In this document: in pieces, positions 1 to 7,513 of the stretch
Position numbering within the stretch: the first letter of the stretch is position 1
Layout: each line of letters opens with the position of its first letter
NCBI RefSeq assembly: GCF_022808325.1
Contig: NZ_JALGCL010000001.1
Location: 477,780 to 541,779, forward strand
Reading direction: 5' to 3'
DNA: 64,000 nucleotides
From: Cognatiluteimonas sedimenti
Lineage (GTDB): Bacteria; Pseudomonadota; Gammaproteobacteria; Xanthomonadales; Xanthomonadaceae
Translations under genes and position numbers: made by a program
Notes under the pieces: generated by a model
Told to the model about the DNA's origin: nothing
Databases searched by the model: none
Seen by the model: only the letters and a program-made list of their open reading frames with translations

Positions 1-372
1 TGTGCATGGGTGTTCCCCTTCCTGAAGAGGCGTCCATGTCGGATTCCGCGCGGCCTATCCGCCGCGGATCGCTCAGCCTTGAGCTACTCGACGAAGGTCT
101 CCGGCAAGCGCGTGAATCTGCTTGCCGCGGCGGCGTCGAGGGACAGCCACCCTGGCCCATCCAAAGCGGCGGGCAAGTTAGACGCGGTCGAGAAAACGCA
201 TGCCTTTGCGGAGGCACGCCGGGTCATGGATGAGGCCCGAGATCCGGAGCGCGGGGCCCGGCAGCGGCCTGAGGGGCGGCTGGCGGCCGCGAATCTACGC
301 CTATTTTTCGCGGGAACTGTCAACGGCGATGCGGCGCAAACGAGCGCGTCTAACTTTGTCGTGCCCAAATCC
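1..372. other. Left-edge stretch without an assignable gene
   Basis: An open frame runs through this stretch in phase with the recombinase-like gene that follows, but its translation (Arg/Ala/Pro-rich, no recognisable domain) does not look like a natural N-terminus of that family. It could be the tail of another gene cut by the window edge, an eroded part of a mobile element, or non-coding DNA kept open by high GC. No tRNA, promoter or repeat is recognisable. Confidence 0.4.
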
Positions 373-1485
373 ATGGTTCCGTTGATGCCCAGCTACGCGC
401 AACGAGGGCACATGGAATCTTTATCCGATCGACTGGGCGCAGTCTTCGCGCTGGCGTATCAGCGTTGCACCGGCCAGACGTTGCCCGACGAATTGTCTGC
501 CTCGCTCCAGCAGGAGCTTTGCCGGGGCCTCGGGCTGCGAACCCGCCGGAGCCTGGCGACATACCTTCGGCACTGGATGGGTTGGTGGCACGCCCAGAAG
601 CGCAGTGGCTTGGCGGGAACGCCCGCCGCGATTGAGGCGTACATCGCCCATCAGGATAAGGAAGGGACTCTCCCTGCCTTGGTGGGGCCCCGCGTTTGGG
701 CCATCGGGCGCGTGCTCGGGGTTTTGTCTTGGCCGGACCCGGCGGCCGAGCCCGTGGTGCGGCGCGTTCGGCGAGCATCCGGGTATGCAAACGAAACGCG
801 CAAGCTCCAACCGCGCCTGGTTACTCCGCTGGGTTGGCAGCAGATTCAAGGAACTATTTCGCTGACCAACCAATATTCAGCTGAAGAGGTCAGAACACTC
901 GCGGCGCTGTTGCTCTGCTATGAAACGATGGCTCGGAACGATCAGATCTTCGGCTTCAAATTTGAAGGAAAGTGGATCGTTCCTCCAGCAAGCCGAAATG
1001 ACCTGTGCCGGCTACGCAAGGGGGGCATGATTCATCTTCAGCCCGACTCCAGAGGCAAGGGCAAACGCAGCGTGCATCTGTCGCAGGCGACCATGGCGTG
1101 GCTCGAACGTTCGATCCTCCTTTGGCCAGGCGAAGGCGGCCCACTCTTTCGCGCAAAGGGAGGAGGCGCATGGACTTCCGCAAGATGGAAACACGCGTTT
1201 CGGCGGTTCATGGAAGGGCAGCATCTACACGCCTATAGCCCCTCCTCGATGCGCCTGGGCAAGGCGCGAGATCTCCTGCAGCAAGGCGCTCATGTGCTCG
1301 ATGTCCAGGAAGCTGCCGGATGGTGCGTAACGGGGCCCGTTCTTCGAATCCTTCCACGATCAGGCGGGGTCAACCTCAAGGGCGACCAAACCGAAGACGA
1401 AAACGCGTTCCGGGTGCCCGATCGGCTTCGAATGCCGAGAGACATGCACACCGGGGACCTGTTTGGCCACCTCGCCCATGGATAA
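373..1485 (+). pseudogene. Degenerate tyrosine recombinase / phage-type integrase
   Basis: About 370 residues from the ATG at 373; an ATG at 412 is also possible. The N-terminal part (residues about 55-150) has the look of a SAM-like core-binding domain (YLRHWMGWW, then PAAIEAYIA), followed by a catalytic fold: LLLCYETMARNDQI holds the expected first Arg (R188), GKGKRSVHLS the beta-hairpin Lys, and SSMRLGKARDLLQQGA the box-II helix with the second Arg (R294). Two catalytic positions look lost. The usual His of H-x-x-R is Ser (S291), and where the nucleophilic Tyr should follow GW...R there is Ile (R325-I326). After that the C-terminus is an unrelated tail. I infer an inactivated integrase left by a mobile element. 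Alternatively it is a divergent family member whose Tyr lies elsewhere, though none is present downstream in the frame. Confidence 0.6.
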
Positions 1486-1584
1486 AACCACACGACCTTC
1501 ATGGAGGGAACCCGCCGTCGCAGCGGTCATTTCCGTCCGATGGCTCCTCCAACGGAGGCTCCCCGTCAGGACCCGGCTACTTCC

Positions 1585-1854
1585 CTATTCGTCGGGCCAG
1601 GTAAACCCGGTGCTGTACCGGAGGGGACCGAATCTGCACTGCTCAACCCACGAGGGGTGCCTGGATGGGGGCTCGAGCCCACAGGCCGGATCCGAGATCG
1701 CCATCGAGTCCAACTGCTCGATGGTCGGAAAATGTCGCGCGATGCCGACTGCGCGTCGCCTGGTCTGAAGAGGAAGCGACTTGTCCCGCGCTAGCTCAAT
1801 CAGGAAGCCGCCCGCCCAGACCAGGGCCCTGGAACGTTCGTCTGGCATGGTCAT
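1585..1854 (-). CDS. Small BPSL0761-like protein of unknown function
   Basis: This 89-residue protein begins MTMPDERSRALVWAGGFL and continues with ELARDKSLPLQTRRRA and ARHFPT. That pattern (start MT.P.ER.RA, then an aromatic/Gly helix, LP...RR.A, and a HFP/HYP motif) matches what I remember of the BPSL0761 family, short proteins common in Burkholderia and xanthomonads, often in accessory regions; their function is unknown. A GAGGA-type ribosome site lies just upstream of the ATG. The C-terminal third (after residue 50) is less typical. It is transcribed towards the degenerate recombinase. I see no membrane segment or catalytic motif. Confidence 0.6.
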   Translation of the reverse strand: MTMPDERSRALVWAGGFLIELARDKSLPLQTRRRAVGIARHFPTIEQLDSMAISDPACGLEPPSRHPSWVEQCRFGPLRYSTGFTWPDE

Positions 1855-2292
1855 CGGCTGGTCCTCTACGTGCGGTTCGGTCAGGGTTGGCTGGCACCGT
1901 CGCAGCGATTGCGACCCCCTGACGGCCCCAAGAACCAGGTTCGGAGATGGAGCTATGCCGCCTCGTCGTGGTCTTGGCCGACGTGGTCCGTGGGTGGGTC
2001 GGCTTGCCCCTCAGAACCTGTCGTTTCCCGACAAATGCCCCTCTGAAAGTGGCGCGCCCTTGCAGGGCATAGGTCAGCGCGACTTGGTCGAGCGGCAAAA
2101 ATGGCCCAAAAAATCATGGGCTTATCAGTCGATTGCGGGGCGCGCCAAATTCAAAGGGGCCCCGACAGCTGGCGGGAACCCCTGCAGGTGCCAGGCGCCC
2201 TCCGGACTGAACATGTCGACTTTACCGGCGGGCGCGGATGACGGATGCGCGGCAGACATCTCGTTCCCTCGACGCCGAAGCGCGGCCCGGGA
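1855..2292. other. Intergenic accessory DNA, no gene recognised
   Basis: No frame here gives a plausible protein; the longest rightward frame (1781-2296) is rich in Arg, Pro, Ser and Gly with no domain. A nested hairpin is visible: GTCAGGG at 1880-1886 pairs with CCCTGAC at 1917-1923, and inside it GTCGC (1899-1903) pairs with GCGAC (1911-1915). No tRNA or att core could be identified. Confidence 0.5.
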
Positions 2293-2306
2293 ATGACCTG
2301 GATCAA
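2293..2306 (+). promoter_or_regulatory. Candidate FNR/Dnr-type operator before the 2400 gene
   Basis: ATGACCTGGATCAA differs by one base in the left arm from the TTGAY-N4-RTCAA form bound by FNR/Dnr/Nnr regulators. It ends 93 nt before the ATG at 2400, almost the same distance as the better palindrome before narK2 at 15078-15091. The shared spacing supports common anaerobic or nitrogen-oxide control of both transcripts. This is an inference from pattern only. Confidence 0.5.
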
Positions 2307-2399
2307 TGCCATGGGCCGCGGACAGGCCCACGATCCTGAGGATCGGGGACAATGGCCGGAGGTTCCCGTGCTCACGTTCCGGTACCGGAGGTTGCGTCC

Positions 2400-2810
2400 A
2401 TGTCGCTGCACGACTTTTCCGGCCTGTTGCAGGCGGCGCGCACGCAAGCCGAGCCGCAACGCCTGCTGCTGGTGTTCGCATCGGCGGAGTTGCCGGCCGA
2501 CGCGACGGCCGAGGAACGGCTTCGATTCGAACGTGGCGAAGGTGGCGCCCTGGCGCCGGCCCTGTGCGTCGACAAGTCGCCCGACGAGATCCGCGACTTC
2601 GCCGCGCTGGCCGAGGAGTCGCTGCTCACCGGAATCGACTGGGACATCCTGTTCGTCGCGGCGATGTCGGGACGCGGCGGCCATCCGCCCAGCAGCGACG
2701 AAGCAGCGCAGCCGCTGCAACTGATGGTCGAGGCGATCAAGGGCGGCAGGATCGGCGAGTTCCTCGCGGTCGACCGCCACGGTGAGCTGGTGCAGCTGGA
2801 ACGCCAATGA
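2400..2810 (+). CDS. Conserved 136-aa protein of unknown function at the nar locus
   Basis: The ATG at 2400 has a GGAGG ribosome site 8 nt upstream. The protein begins MSLHDFSGLLQAARTQ and contains PQRLLLVFASAELP, ERGEGGALAPALCVDK, DWDILFVAAMSGRGG and LQLMVEAIKGGRIGEFLAVD, with a short C-terminal VQL stretch. I recall proteins of this size and pattern in proteobacterial genomes labelled 'ribonucleotide reductase subunit alpha'. Nothing in the sequence supports that name: there is no NrdA fold and it is far too short. It has no signal peptide or membrane segment, so it is probably cytosolic. It is the first gene of a rightward unit with a small membrane protein and a TehA/SLAC1-type channel, behind a possible FNR-type site. 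A role in nitrate or nitrite physiology is a guess from context. Confidence 0.8.
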   Translation: MSLHDFSGLLQAARTQAEPQRLLLVFASAELPADATAEERLRFERGEGGALAPALCVDKSPDEIRDFAALAEESLLTGIDWDILFVAAMSGRGGHPPSSDEAAQPLQLMVEAIKGGRIGEFLAVDRHGELVQLERQ

Positions 2811-2874
2811 GCCGCCGCCACCTGACCCGCGCCCGCCTTCCCCACGACCGCCCTTCCCTGCAGTGGAGCCAGCC

Positions 2875-3210
2875 ATGAACACGCAGTCGCTACCCCTCGA
2901 GCCGCGCGGCCGTACCCGCCTGTGGGTGGCCTTCTGGATCTACGGCGTGTTGGTCAGCCAGGTTTTCTTCGGTGCGATCCTGTATTTCTACCGGCGGGTC
3001 GATGCCATGGTGCTGGCGCTGATGCTGGGGGCCTTCCTGCTGTACACGGCATGGATCATGCGCACCATCTGGGTGGATGCCCTCAACGTCAGGAACGACA
3101 TGTGGGGCTACCTTGCGCGCTGGTTGACCGTGGCGTGGGCGCTCAACGCGGTCATGGTGTCGATATTCCTGTTCCTCGGGCACCTGGGCAAGGTCATCCT
3201 GCCCTTCTGA
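2875..3210 (+). CDS. Small integral membrane protein, unknown function
   Basis: The 111-residue product starts MNTQSLPLEPRGRTRLWVAF. It has three or four hydrophobic segments (roughly residues 16-37, 43-60 and 77-103, separated by the charged stretches YFYRRVD and DALNVRND). The start at 2875 is preferred because upstream codons are Pro-rich and lack hydrophobic pattern. It follows the 2400 gene by 64 nt and precedes the TehA-like channel by 24 nt, so the three are probably cotranscribed. I do not recognise the family. It could be an accessory subunit of the channel or belong to the nar system. No haem ligand pair or metal motif is evident. Confidence 0.7.
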   Translation: MNTQSLPLEPRGRTRLWVAFWIYGVLVSQVFFGAILYFYRRVDAMVLALMLGAFLLYTAWIMRTIWVDALNVRNDMWGYLARWLTVAWALNAVMVSIFLFLGHLGKVILPF

Positions 3211-3234
3211 ATCCGTGCCGGACGCCTCGCATCC

Positions 3235-4329
3235 GTGGTGCAAGACGTGAAAGGCCTCCGGCATCCGGACGGGCGACTGGCGCGGCTGCTGCCCGGCCTG
3301 GAGGAACTTTCCCCGGCCTACTTCGCGCTGGTGATGTCGACCGGCATCCTTTCCGTGGCCTCGTTCCGGCTCGGGATGGCGGCCGTCGCGCACGCGCTGT
3401 TCGCGCTCAACATCGCGTTCTACGTCGTGCTGTGGACCTTGTTCGCGCTGCGCCTGCTGTGGTTTCCGCGCGCGATGATGAGCGATATCGCCGACCACCT
3501 GCGTGGCCCGGGATTCTTCACCGTGGTCGTCGCCACCAGCGTGCTTGGCAGCCAGGTGCTGCTGCTCGGCCGCAACCTGGGGCTGGCGCTGGTGCTGTGG
3601 GGCCTGGCAATCGTGCTGTGGACTGGCCTGACGTACGCGATCTTCACCATCCTCACCGTCAAGCGCAGCAAGCCTCCGCTGGAACGCGGCATCAACGGCG
3701 GCTGGCTGCTGGCGGTTGTGGCGACGCAGTCGGTCGCGGTGCTGGGCGCGCTGCTGGCCGCGCACGTCGGCCAGCCGTGGAAGCTGGAAATGAACTTCTT
3801 CGCGCTGTCGATGTGGCTGTGGGGCGGGATGCTCTACATCTGGATGATGTCGCTCATCTTCTATCGCTACGCCTTCTTTACCTTCGAGCCCGGCGACCTG
3901 TCGCCGCCGTACTGGATCAACATGGGCGCCATGGCGATCTCGGCGCTGGCAGGGGCCCTGCTGATCGCAAACGTCGCGCACGCGCCGTTCCTGCAATCGC
4001 TGCAGCCGTTCATAAAGGGCTTCACGGTGTTCTATTGGGCCACGGGTACCTGGTGGATCCCGATGCTGCTGGTGCTGGCGCTGTGGCGGCACGTGTACCG
4101 GCGGTTCCCGTTGCGCTACGACCCGCTGTACTGGGGTGCGGTGTTCCCGCTGGGCATGTATGCGGCCGCGACGCACGCGATGTTGGGGGCGCTGGGATTC
4201 GCGTTCCTGGGGTGGCTGCCGTGGGTGTTCCTGGTGCTGGGCCTCGGCGCGTGGATGGGTGCGTTCGTCGGCATGTTGCGCGCGGCATCGCGGGCGCTTT
4301 CCGCCGTTCGCCAACCTTCGCCCGGATGA
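3235..4329 (+). CDS. TehA/SLAC1-family anion channel or transporter
   Basis: The 364-residue polytopic protein has about ten hydrophobic helices, as in the TDT (tellurite-resistance/dicarboxylate transporter) family, which includes Haemophilus TehA and plant SLAC1. The N-terminal LEELSPAYFALVMSTGILSV is the typical first-helix signature (P-x-x-F-A-x-V-M-x-T-G). The start is GTG at 3235; the next codon is also GTG. Bacterial members are annotated as tellurite-resistance or C4-dicarboxylate carriers, while SLAC1 itself conducts nitrate and chloride. Sitting beside narK/narGHJI and cotranscribed with two unknowns, it may pass nitrate or nitrite across the inner membrane; this is inference. The tehB methyltransferase partner is absent here. 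It ends 161 nt from the convergent narK1. Confidence 0.8.
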   Translation: MVQDVKGLRHPDGRLARLLPGLEELSPAYFALVMSTGILSVASFRLGMAAVAHALFALNIAFYVVLWTLFALRLLWFPRAMMSDIADHLRGPGFFTVVVATSVLGSQVLLLGRNLGLALVLWGLAIVLWTGLTYAIFTILTVKRSKPPLERGINGGWLLAVVATQSVAVLGALLAAHVGQPWKLEMNFFALSMWLWGGMLYIWMMSLIFYRYAFFTFEPGDLSPPYWINMGAMAISALAGALLIANVAHAPFLQSLQPFIKGFTVFYWATGTWWIPMLLVLALWRHVYRRFPLRYDPLYWGAVFPLGMYAAATHAMLGALGFAFLGWLPWVFLVLGLGAWMGAFVGMLRAASRALSAVRQPSPG

Positions 4330-4490
4330 GGCCACCGGACCAGCCTTGCCTGGTCGATGACAGCCGTGCCCGGCACGCGGGAGAGACGGCGGCCAAGTCA
4401 TGTCCGCACGGGGCCAGCCGATGCGCGGCGGCCTCCTGCCCTGCCCCTTTCGCCAGGCCGAACGACCGGTCGGATGCACGCCCGTGAGGC

Positions 4491-5828
4491 TCAGCGCCGC
4501 GTGCCGACCGGCACCTGCGCGGCCACGGCCGCATCGATGATCTCCGGCAGGTCGGTCTCGCGGCCGATCTGCGGAAAGTGCGCGCGCTCCATGCGACGGA
4601 TCGCGTAGTGCATCCACGCCAGCGCCGCGGCCACCACGACGAAAAGCAGCATGAAGCAGCTGGTCCAGACCCCGGTCAGGTCGTTCATGGCGCCGAATGC
4701 GATCGGCAGCAGGAAGCCACCCAGCCCCCCGATCATTCCGACCACGCCGCCCACCGCGCCCACGTGCGCCGGGTAATAGACCGGGATGTGCTTGTACACG
4801 GCAGCCTTGCCCAGCGACATGAAGAAGCCCAGCACGAACACCAGCACGGTGAAGGGAACCAGTCCGATCGCCAGGTCGAAGCCGATGTCGCCGTCGATGC
4901 CCCTGACCACGTAGTGCGTATCCGGATAGGACAGCAGGAACGTGCACAGGCTCGAAACGCCGAACGTCCAGTACATCACCACGCGGGCGCCGAATCGGTC
5001 GGAGAGCCAGCCGCCGACGATGCGGAACAGGCTCGCGGGGATCGAGTAGGCGGCGGCGACCAGGCCCGCCGTCCTGACGTCCAGCCCGTAGGCGCCGGTG
5101 AGGTAGTGCGGCAGCCACAGTGCCAGCGACACGAACCCGCCGAACACGAAGAAGTAGTACAGCGAGAAGCGCCAGACCTGGATGTTCTTCAGCGGTTGCA
5201 TCTGTTCGCGGAACGACATCGGCCTGGCGCCGGTCCTGCGCCGCTGCGCCAGCGACGGATCGTCCTGGCCGAGCAGGTAGAACAGCACCGCGACGACCGC
5301 CAGCCCGACCGCCCAGACCTTGGCCACCATCGCCCAGCCCGCCGCCACCATCACCATCGGCGCCAGCAGCTTGGTTACCGCGGCGCCGACGTTGCCGGCG
5401 CCGAAGATTCCCAGCGCGGTGCCTTGCCGGCCCGGCGGGAACCATTTCGAGACATAGGCCACGCCGACCGAAAACGAGCCGCCCGCCAGGCCGACGAACA
5501 GCGCAGCAAGCATGAACTGCCGATAGGTATGGGCCCAGGTCAGCGCCCACGTTGCCACGGCGGCAGCCAGCATCACGAGGGTGAGCACGCGGCGACCGCC
5601 GTATTGCTCCGCCCAGATGCCCAGGAACAGGCGCGTCAATGACCCGGTCAGGATCGGCGTGGCGATCAGCAGTCCGAACGCGGTCTCGTTGAGGCCAAGG
5701 TCCTGCTTGACCTGGATGCCGATGATCGAAAATATCGTCCACACCGCGAAGCACACGGTGAAGGCGAAGGTGCTGAGCCACAACGCGCGCTGTTGCTGCG
5801 CCGGCGAGGCAATGTCGGAATCCTGCAT
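4491..5828 (-). CDS. narK: NarK1-type nitrate/nitrite transporter (MFS)
   Basis: The 445-residue major facilitator begins MQDSDIASPAQQQRALWLST and has twelve predicted helices. Family marks are a GGRRVLTLVMLAAAV loop, GLAGGSFSVGVAYVSKWFPP after helix 4, and GAVGGVVGMIGGLGGFLLP in the second half, the glycine-rich nitrate signature. By length and lack of the FWEQ.G..IANRNL leader it resembles the NarK1/NasA branch (nitrate-proton symport), unlike the second NarK at 13572-14981, which matches E. coli NarK. Having both types is common in denitrifiers, where one imports nitrate and the other exchanges nitrate for nitrite. It is the last gene of the leftward nar operon, 74 nt after the parvulin gene. 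The open frame extends upstream, but that extension is only the antisense of the parvulin gene. Confidence 0.85.
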   Translation of the reverse strand: MQDSDIASPAQQQRALWLSTFAFTVCFAVWTIFSIIGIQVKQDLGLNETAFGLLIATPILTGSLTRLFLGIWAEQYGGRRVLTLVMLAAAVATWALTWAHTYRQFMLAALFVGLAGGSFSVGVAYVSKWFPPGRQGTALGIFGAGNVGAAVTKLLAPMVMVAAGWAMVAKVWAVGLAVVAVLFYLLGQDDPSLAQRRRTGARPMSFREQMQPLKNIQVWRFSLYYFFVFGGFVSLALWLPHYLTGAYGLDVRTAGLVAAAYSIPASLFRIVGGWLSDRFGARVVMYWTFGVSSLCTFLLSYPDTHYVVRGIDGDIGFDLAIGLVPFTVLVFVLGFFMSLGKAAVYKHIPVYYPAHVGAVGGVVGMIGGLGGFLLPIAFGAMNDLTGVWTSCFMLLFVVVAAALAWMHYAIRRMERAHFPQIGRETDLPEIIDAAVAAQVPVGTRR

Positions 5829-5902
5829 GGTCTTCGCTTCGCTCGTGGGGTCGCGGATGGCCCGGCGTCGGCGCGGGCCGCCTTCGTCGCGCGCGGCCGT
5901 CG

Positions 5903-6802
5903 TCAGCCCGCAGCGGCCTCGATTTCCTCCAGCCCGCGCACGCCGTGGCGCTGCTGCAGTTCCAGCAGGTAGTGCTGCAGCTCGCGCTGCTGTACCTGCA
6001 ACTCCAGGTAGTCGGAAATCCGCTCGCGCACGGCGCCGAAGTCCTGCGCCTCGCCGGATGCGGCTTCCTTGACCTCCACCACGTGGTAGCCCCAGCGCGA
6101 TTCGACCGGGTACGCCGCCAACCCGACGCGCAGGCGGAAGACCTGCCGCTCGAATTCCGGCGTGGTCTGCCCGCGCTCGAGCCAGCCGAGCTCGCCGCCC
6201 TGCTCTCTCGACGGGCAGTGCGAATGGCGCATGGCGAAGTCGGCGAACAACGCCGGGTTTGCCTGCAGTTCCGCGATCATGCGTTCGCACTCGCTGCGCG
6301 CCTTGAAGCGGCCATCGACGTCGTCGGCCGGCGCGGCAAGCAGGATGTGGCTCGCGCGGACGCGGTCCGGCGAGCGGAAGCGCTCGCGGTTCTGTTCGAA
6401 GTAACGTCGGCAGTCTTCCTCGGTGGGGACGCGGCGCTCGAGCTCGCGTTCCAGCAGGATGCGGATCGCCGCCTCTTCGGCTGTCTCGCGACCGATCGGA
6501 GCGGCAGTTCCGGCCAGCCCCAGGCGCTCGACTTCGCGCCGGAGCAACTCGCGCACCACCAGCGCCCGAGCGGCGTCGGCGCGGGACCGCTCGGGCCTGG
6601 ACGCGCGATGGTGCTGCATCTCGCGCGCGATGTCGGCTTCGCTGATCGCGGTGTCGGCGACGAAAAGCATGCAGGGCGCCGGCTGGCCGAGGCTGCGCGG
6701 GCCGTCACCGTCGCTGCCGTGGTGGTGGTGGGCGTCCTCGGGGACCGGTTTGTCGGAGTCGATCACCGTGATCGGCAGCACCCGTTGCGTCTGCGCAGCC
6801 AT
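5903..6802 (-). CDS. Parvulin-type peptidyl-prolyl isomerase of the nar operon
   Basis: The 299-residue protein has an N-terminal tail with a short His run (EDAHHHHGSDGDGP, residues about 22-35), a helical SurA/NifM-like region (about 55-155) and a C-terminal PpiC rotamase domain (about 160-260). The rotamase marks are VRASHILLAAPAD, FADFAMRHSHCPSREQGGELGW, FERQVFRLRVGL and SRWGYHVVEVKE. There is no signal peptide, so it should act in the cytoplasm. It starts 3 nt after narI ends, inside the operon. Parvulins of this type recur in nar operons of denitrifiers and are thought to help fold the nitrate reductase; this is not proved here. The His run could bind a metal. Confidence 0.85.
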   Translation of the reverse strand: MAAQTQRVLPITVIDSDKPVPEDAHHHHGSDGDGPRSLGQPAPCMLFVADTAISEADIAREMQHHRASRPERSRADAARALVVRELLRREVERLGLAGTAAPIGRETAEEAAIRILLERELERRVPTEEDCRRYFEQNRERFRSPDRVRASHILLAAPADDVDGRFKARSECERMIAELQANPALFADFAMRHSHCPSREQGGELGWLERGQTTPEFERQVFRLRVGLAAYPVESRWGYHVVEVKEAASGEAQDFGAVRERISDYLELQVQQRELQHYLLELQQRHGVRGLEEIEAAAG

Positions 6803-6805
6803 CGC

Positions 6806-7513
6806 CTAGCTCCTGGGACCGTAGCGCAGCGGCGGCTGGCGCCTGCGCACCACCTGGTACGGACGCCAGAGGTAGCTGATCGGAATGCTCCAGATGTGCA
6901 CCAGCCGCGTGAACGGTGCGACCAGGATGAGGGTCAGGCCCAGCAGCACGTGCGCCTTGTAGACCCAGTGCACGCCGGCGATGAACTCCGCCGCGCCGCC
7001 GCGGAAGGTGACGATGTGCTGCGCCCAGCTGCCCAGCAGCATCATCACGCTGCCATCCAGGTGGTTGGTGGACTGCACGATCGTGTAGAAGCCAAGCAGC
7101 AGCTGAGCCAGCAGCAGCACCAGCACCACGGTATCGGCCGGGGTGCCGGTGGCACGCACGCGCGGGTTGAACAGACGCCTCCACAGCAGCATCACCAGCC
7201 CCACCAGGCAGACGCCGCCGAACACCCCGCCCGCCCACATCGCGAGCAACTGCTTCTGCGGCGCGGTGATGAGGGCGCTGTAGACCGAGTGTGGCGTCAG
7301 CAGGCCGACAAGGTGGCCGCCCAGGATCGCCAGGATGCCGACGTGGAACAGGTTGCTGGCAATGCGCATGCCGCGGCTGGACAGCAGCTGGCTCGAGCCC
7401 GTGCGCCAGGTGTACATGGCGCGGTCGTAACGCAGCCAGCTGCCGGTGAACAGCACCGCCAGCGCGACATACGGATAGACCTGGAAGGCGAACAGGTTGA
7501 AGGAATGGTTCAT
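6806..7513 (-). CDS. narI: Respiratory nitrate reductase gamma subunit, cytochrome b
   Basis: NarI passes electrons from quinol in the inner membrane to NarH. The 235-residue product has five hydrophobic segments. The four haem-b ligands align with E. coli NarI: H57 and H67 in LFHVGILAILGGHLVG, and H188 and H206 in VYKAHVLLG and RLVHIWSIP. Length (E. coli 225) and ligand spacing are normal. The start codon overlaps the narJ stop in an ATGA, indicating translational coupling. The C-terminal RRRQPPLRYGPRS is a basic cytoplasmic tail. Confidence 0.96.
   Translation of the reverse strand: MNHSFNLFAFQVYPYVALAVLFTGSWLRYDRAMYTWRTGSSQLLSSRGMRIASNLFHVGILAILGGHLVGLLTPHSVYSALITAPQKQLLAMWAGGVFGGVCLVGLVMLLWRRLFNPRVRATGTPADTVVLVLLLAQLLLGFYTIVQSTNHLDGSVMMLLGSWAQHIVTFRGGAAEFIAGVHWVYKAHVLLGLTLILVAPFTRLVHIWSIPISYLWRPYQVVRRRQPPLRYGPRS

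Noticed and set aside
1422-1438. A tRNA T-arm-like hairpin TCGGC-TTCGAAT-GCCGA at the end of the degenerate integrase
   Set aside because: No matching acceptor, D or anticodon arms and no CCA-like end nearby; most likely chance, though a remnant att site cannot be excluded.
1781-2296. 171-codon rightward frame in the accessory strip
   Set aside because: Arg/Pro/Ser/Gly-rich, no domain, overlaps the better-supported BPSL0761-like gene at its start.
3235-4329. Calling the TehA-like gene a tellurite-resistance determinant
   Set aside because: No tehB is adjacent and family membership alone does not show tellurite as substrate; context favours an anion linked to nitrate respiration.
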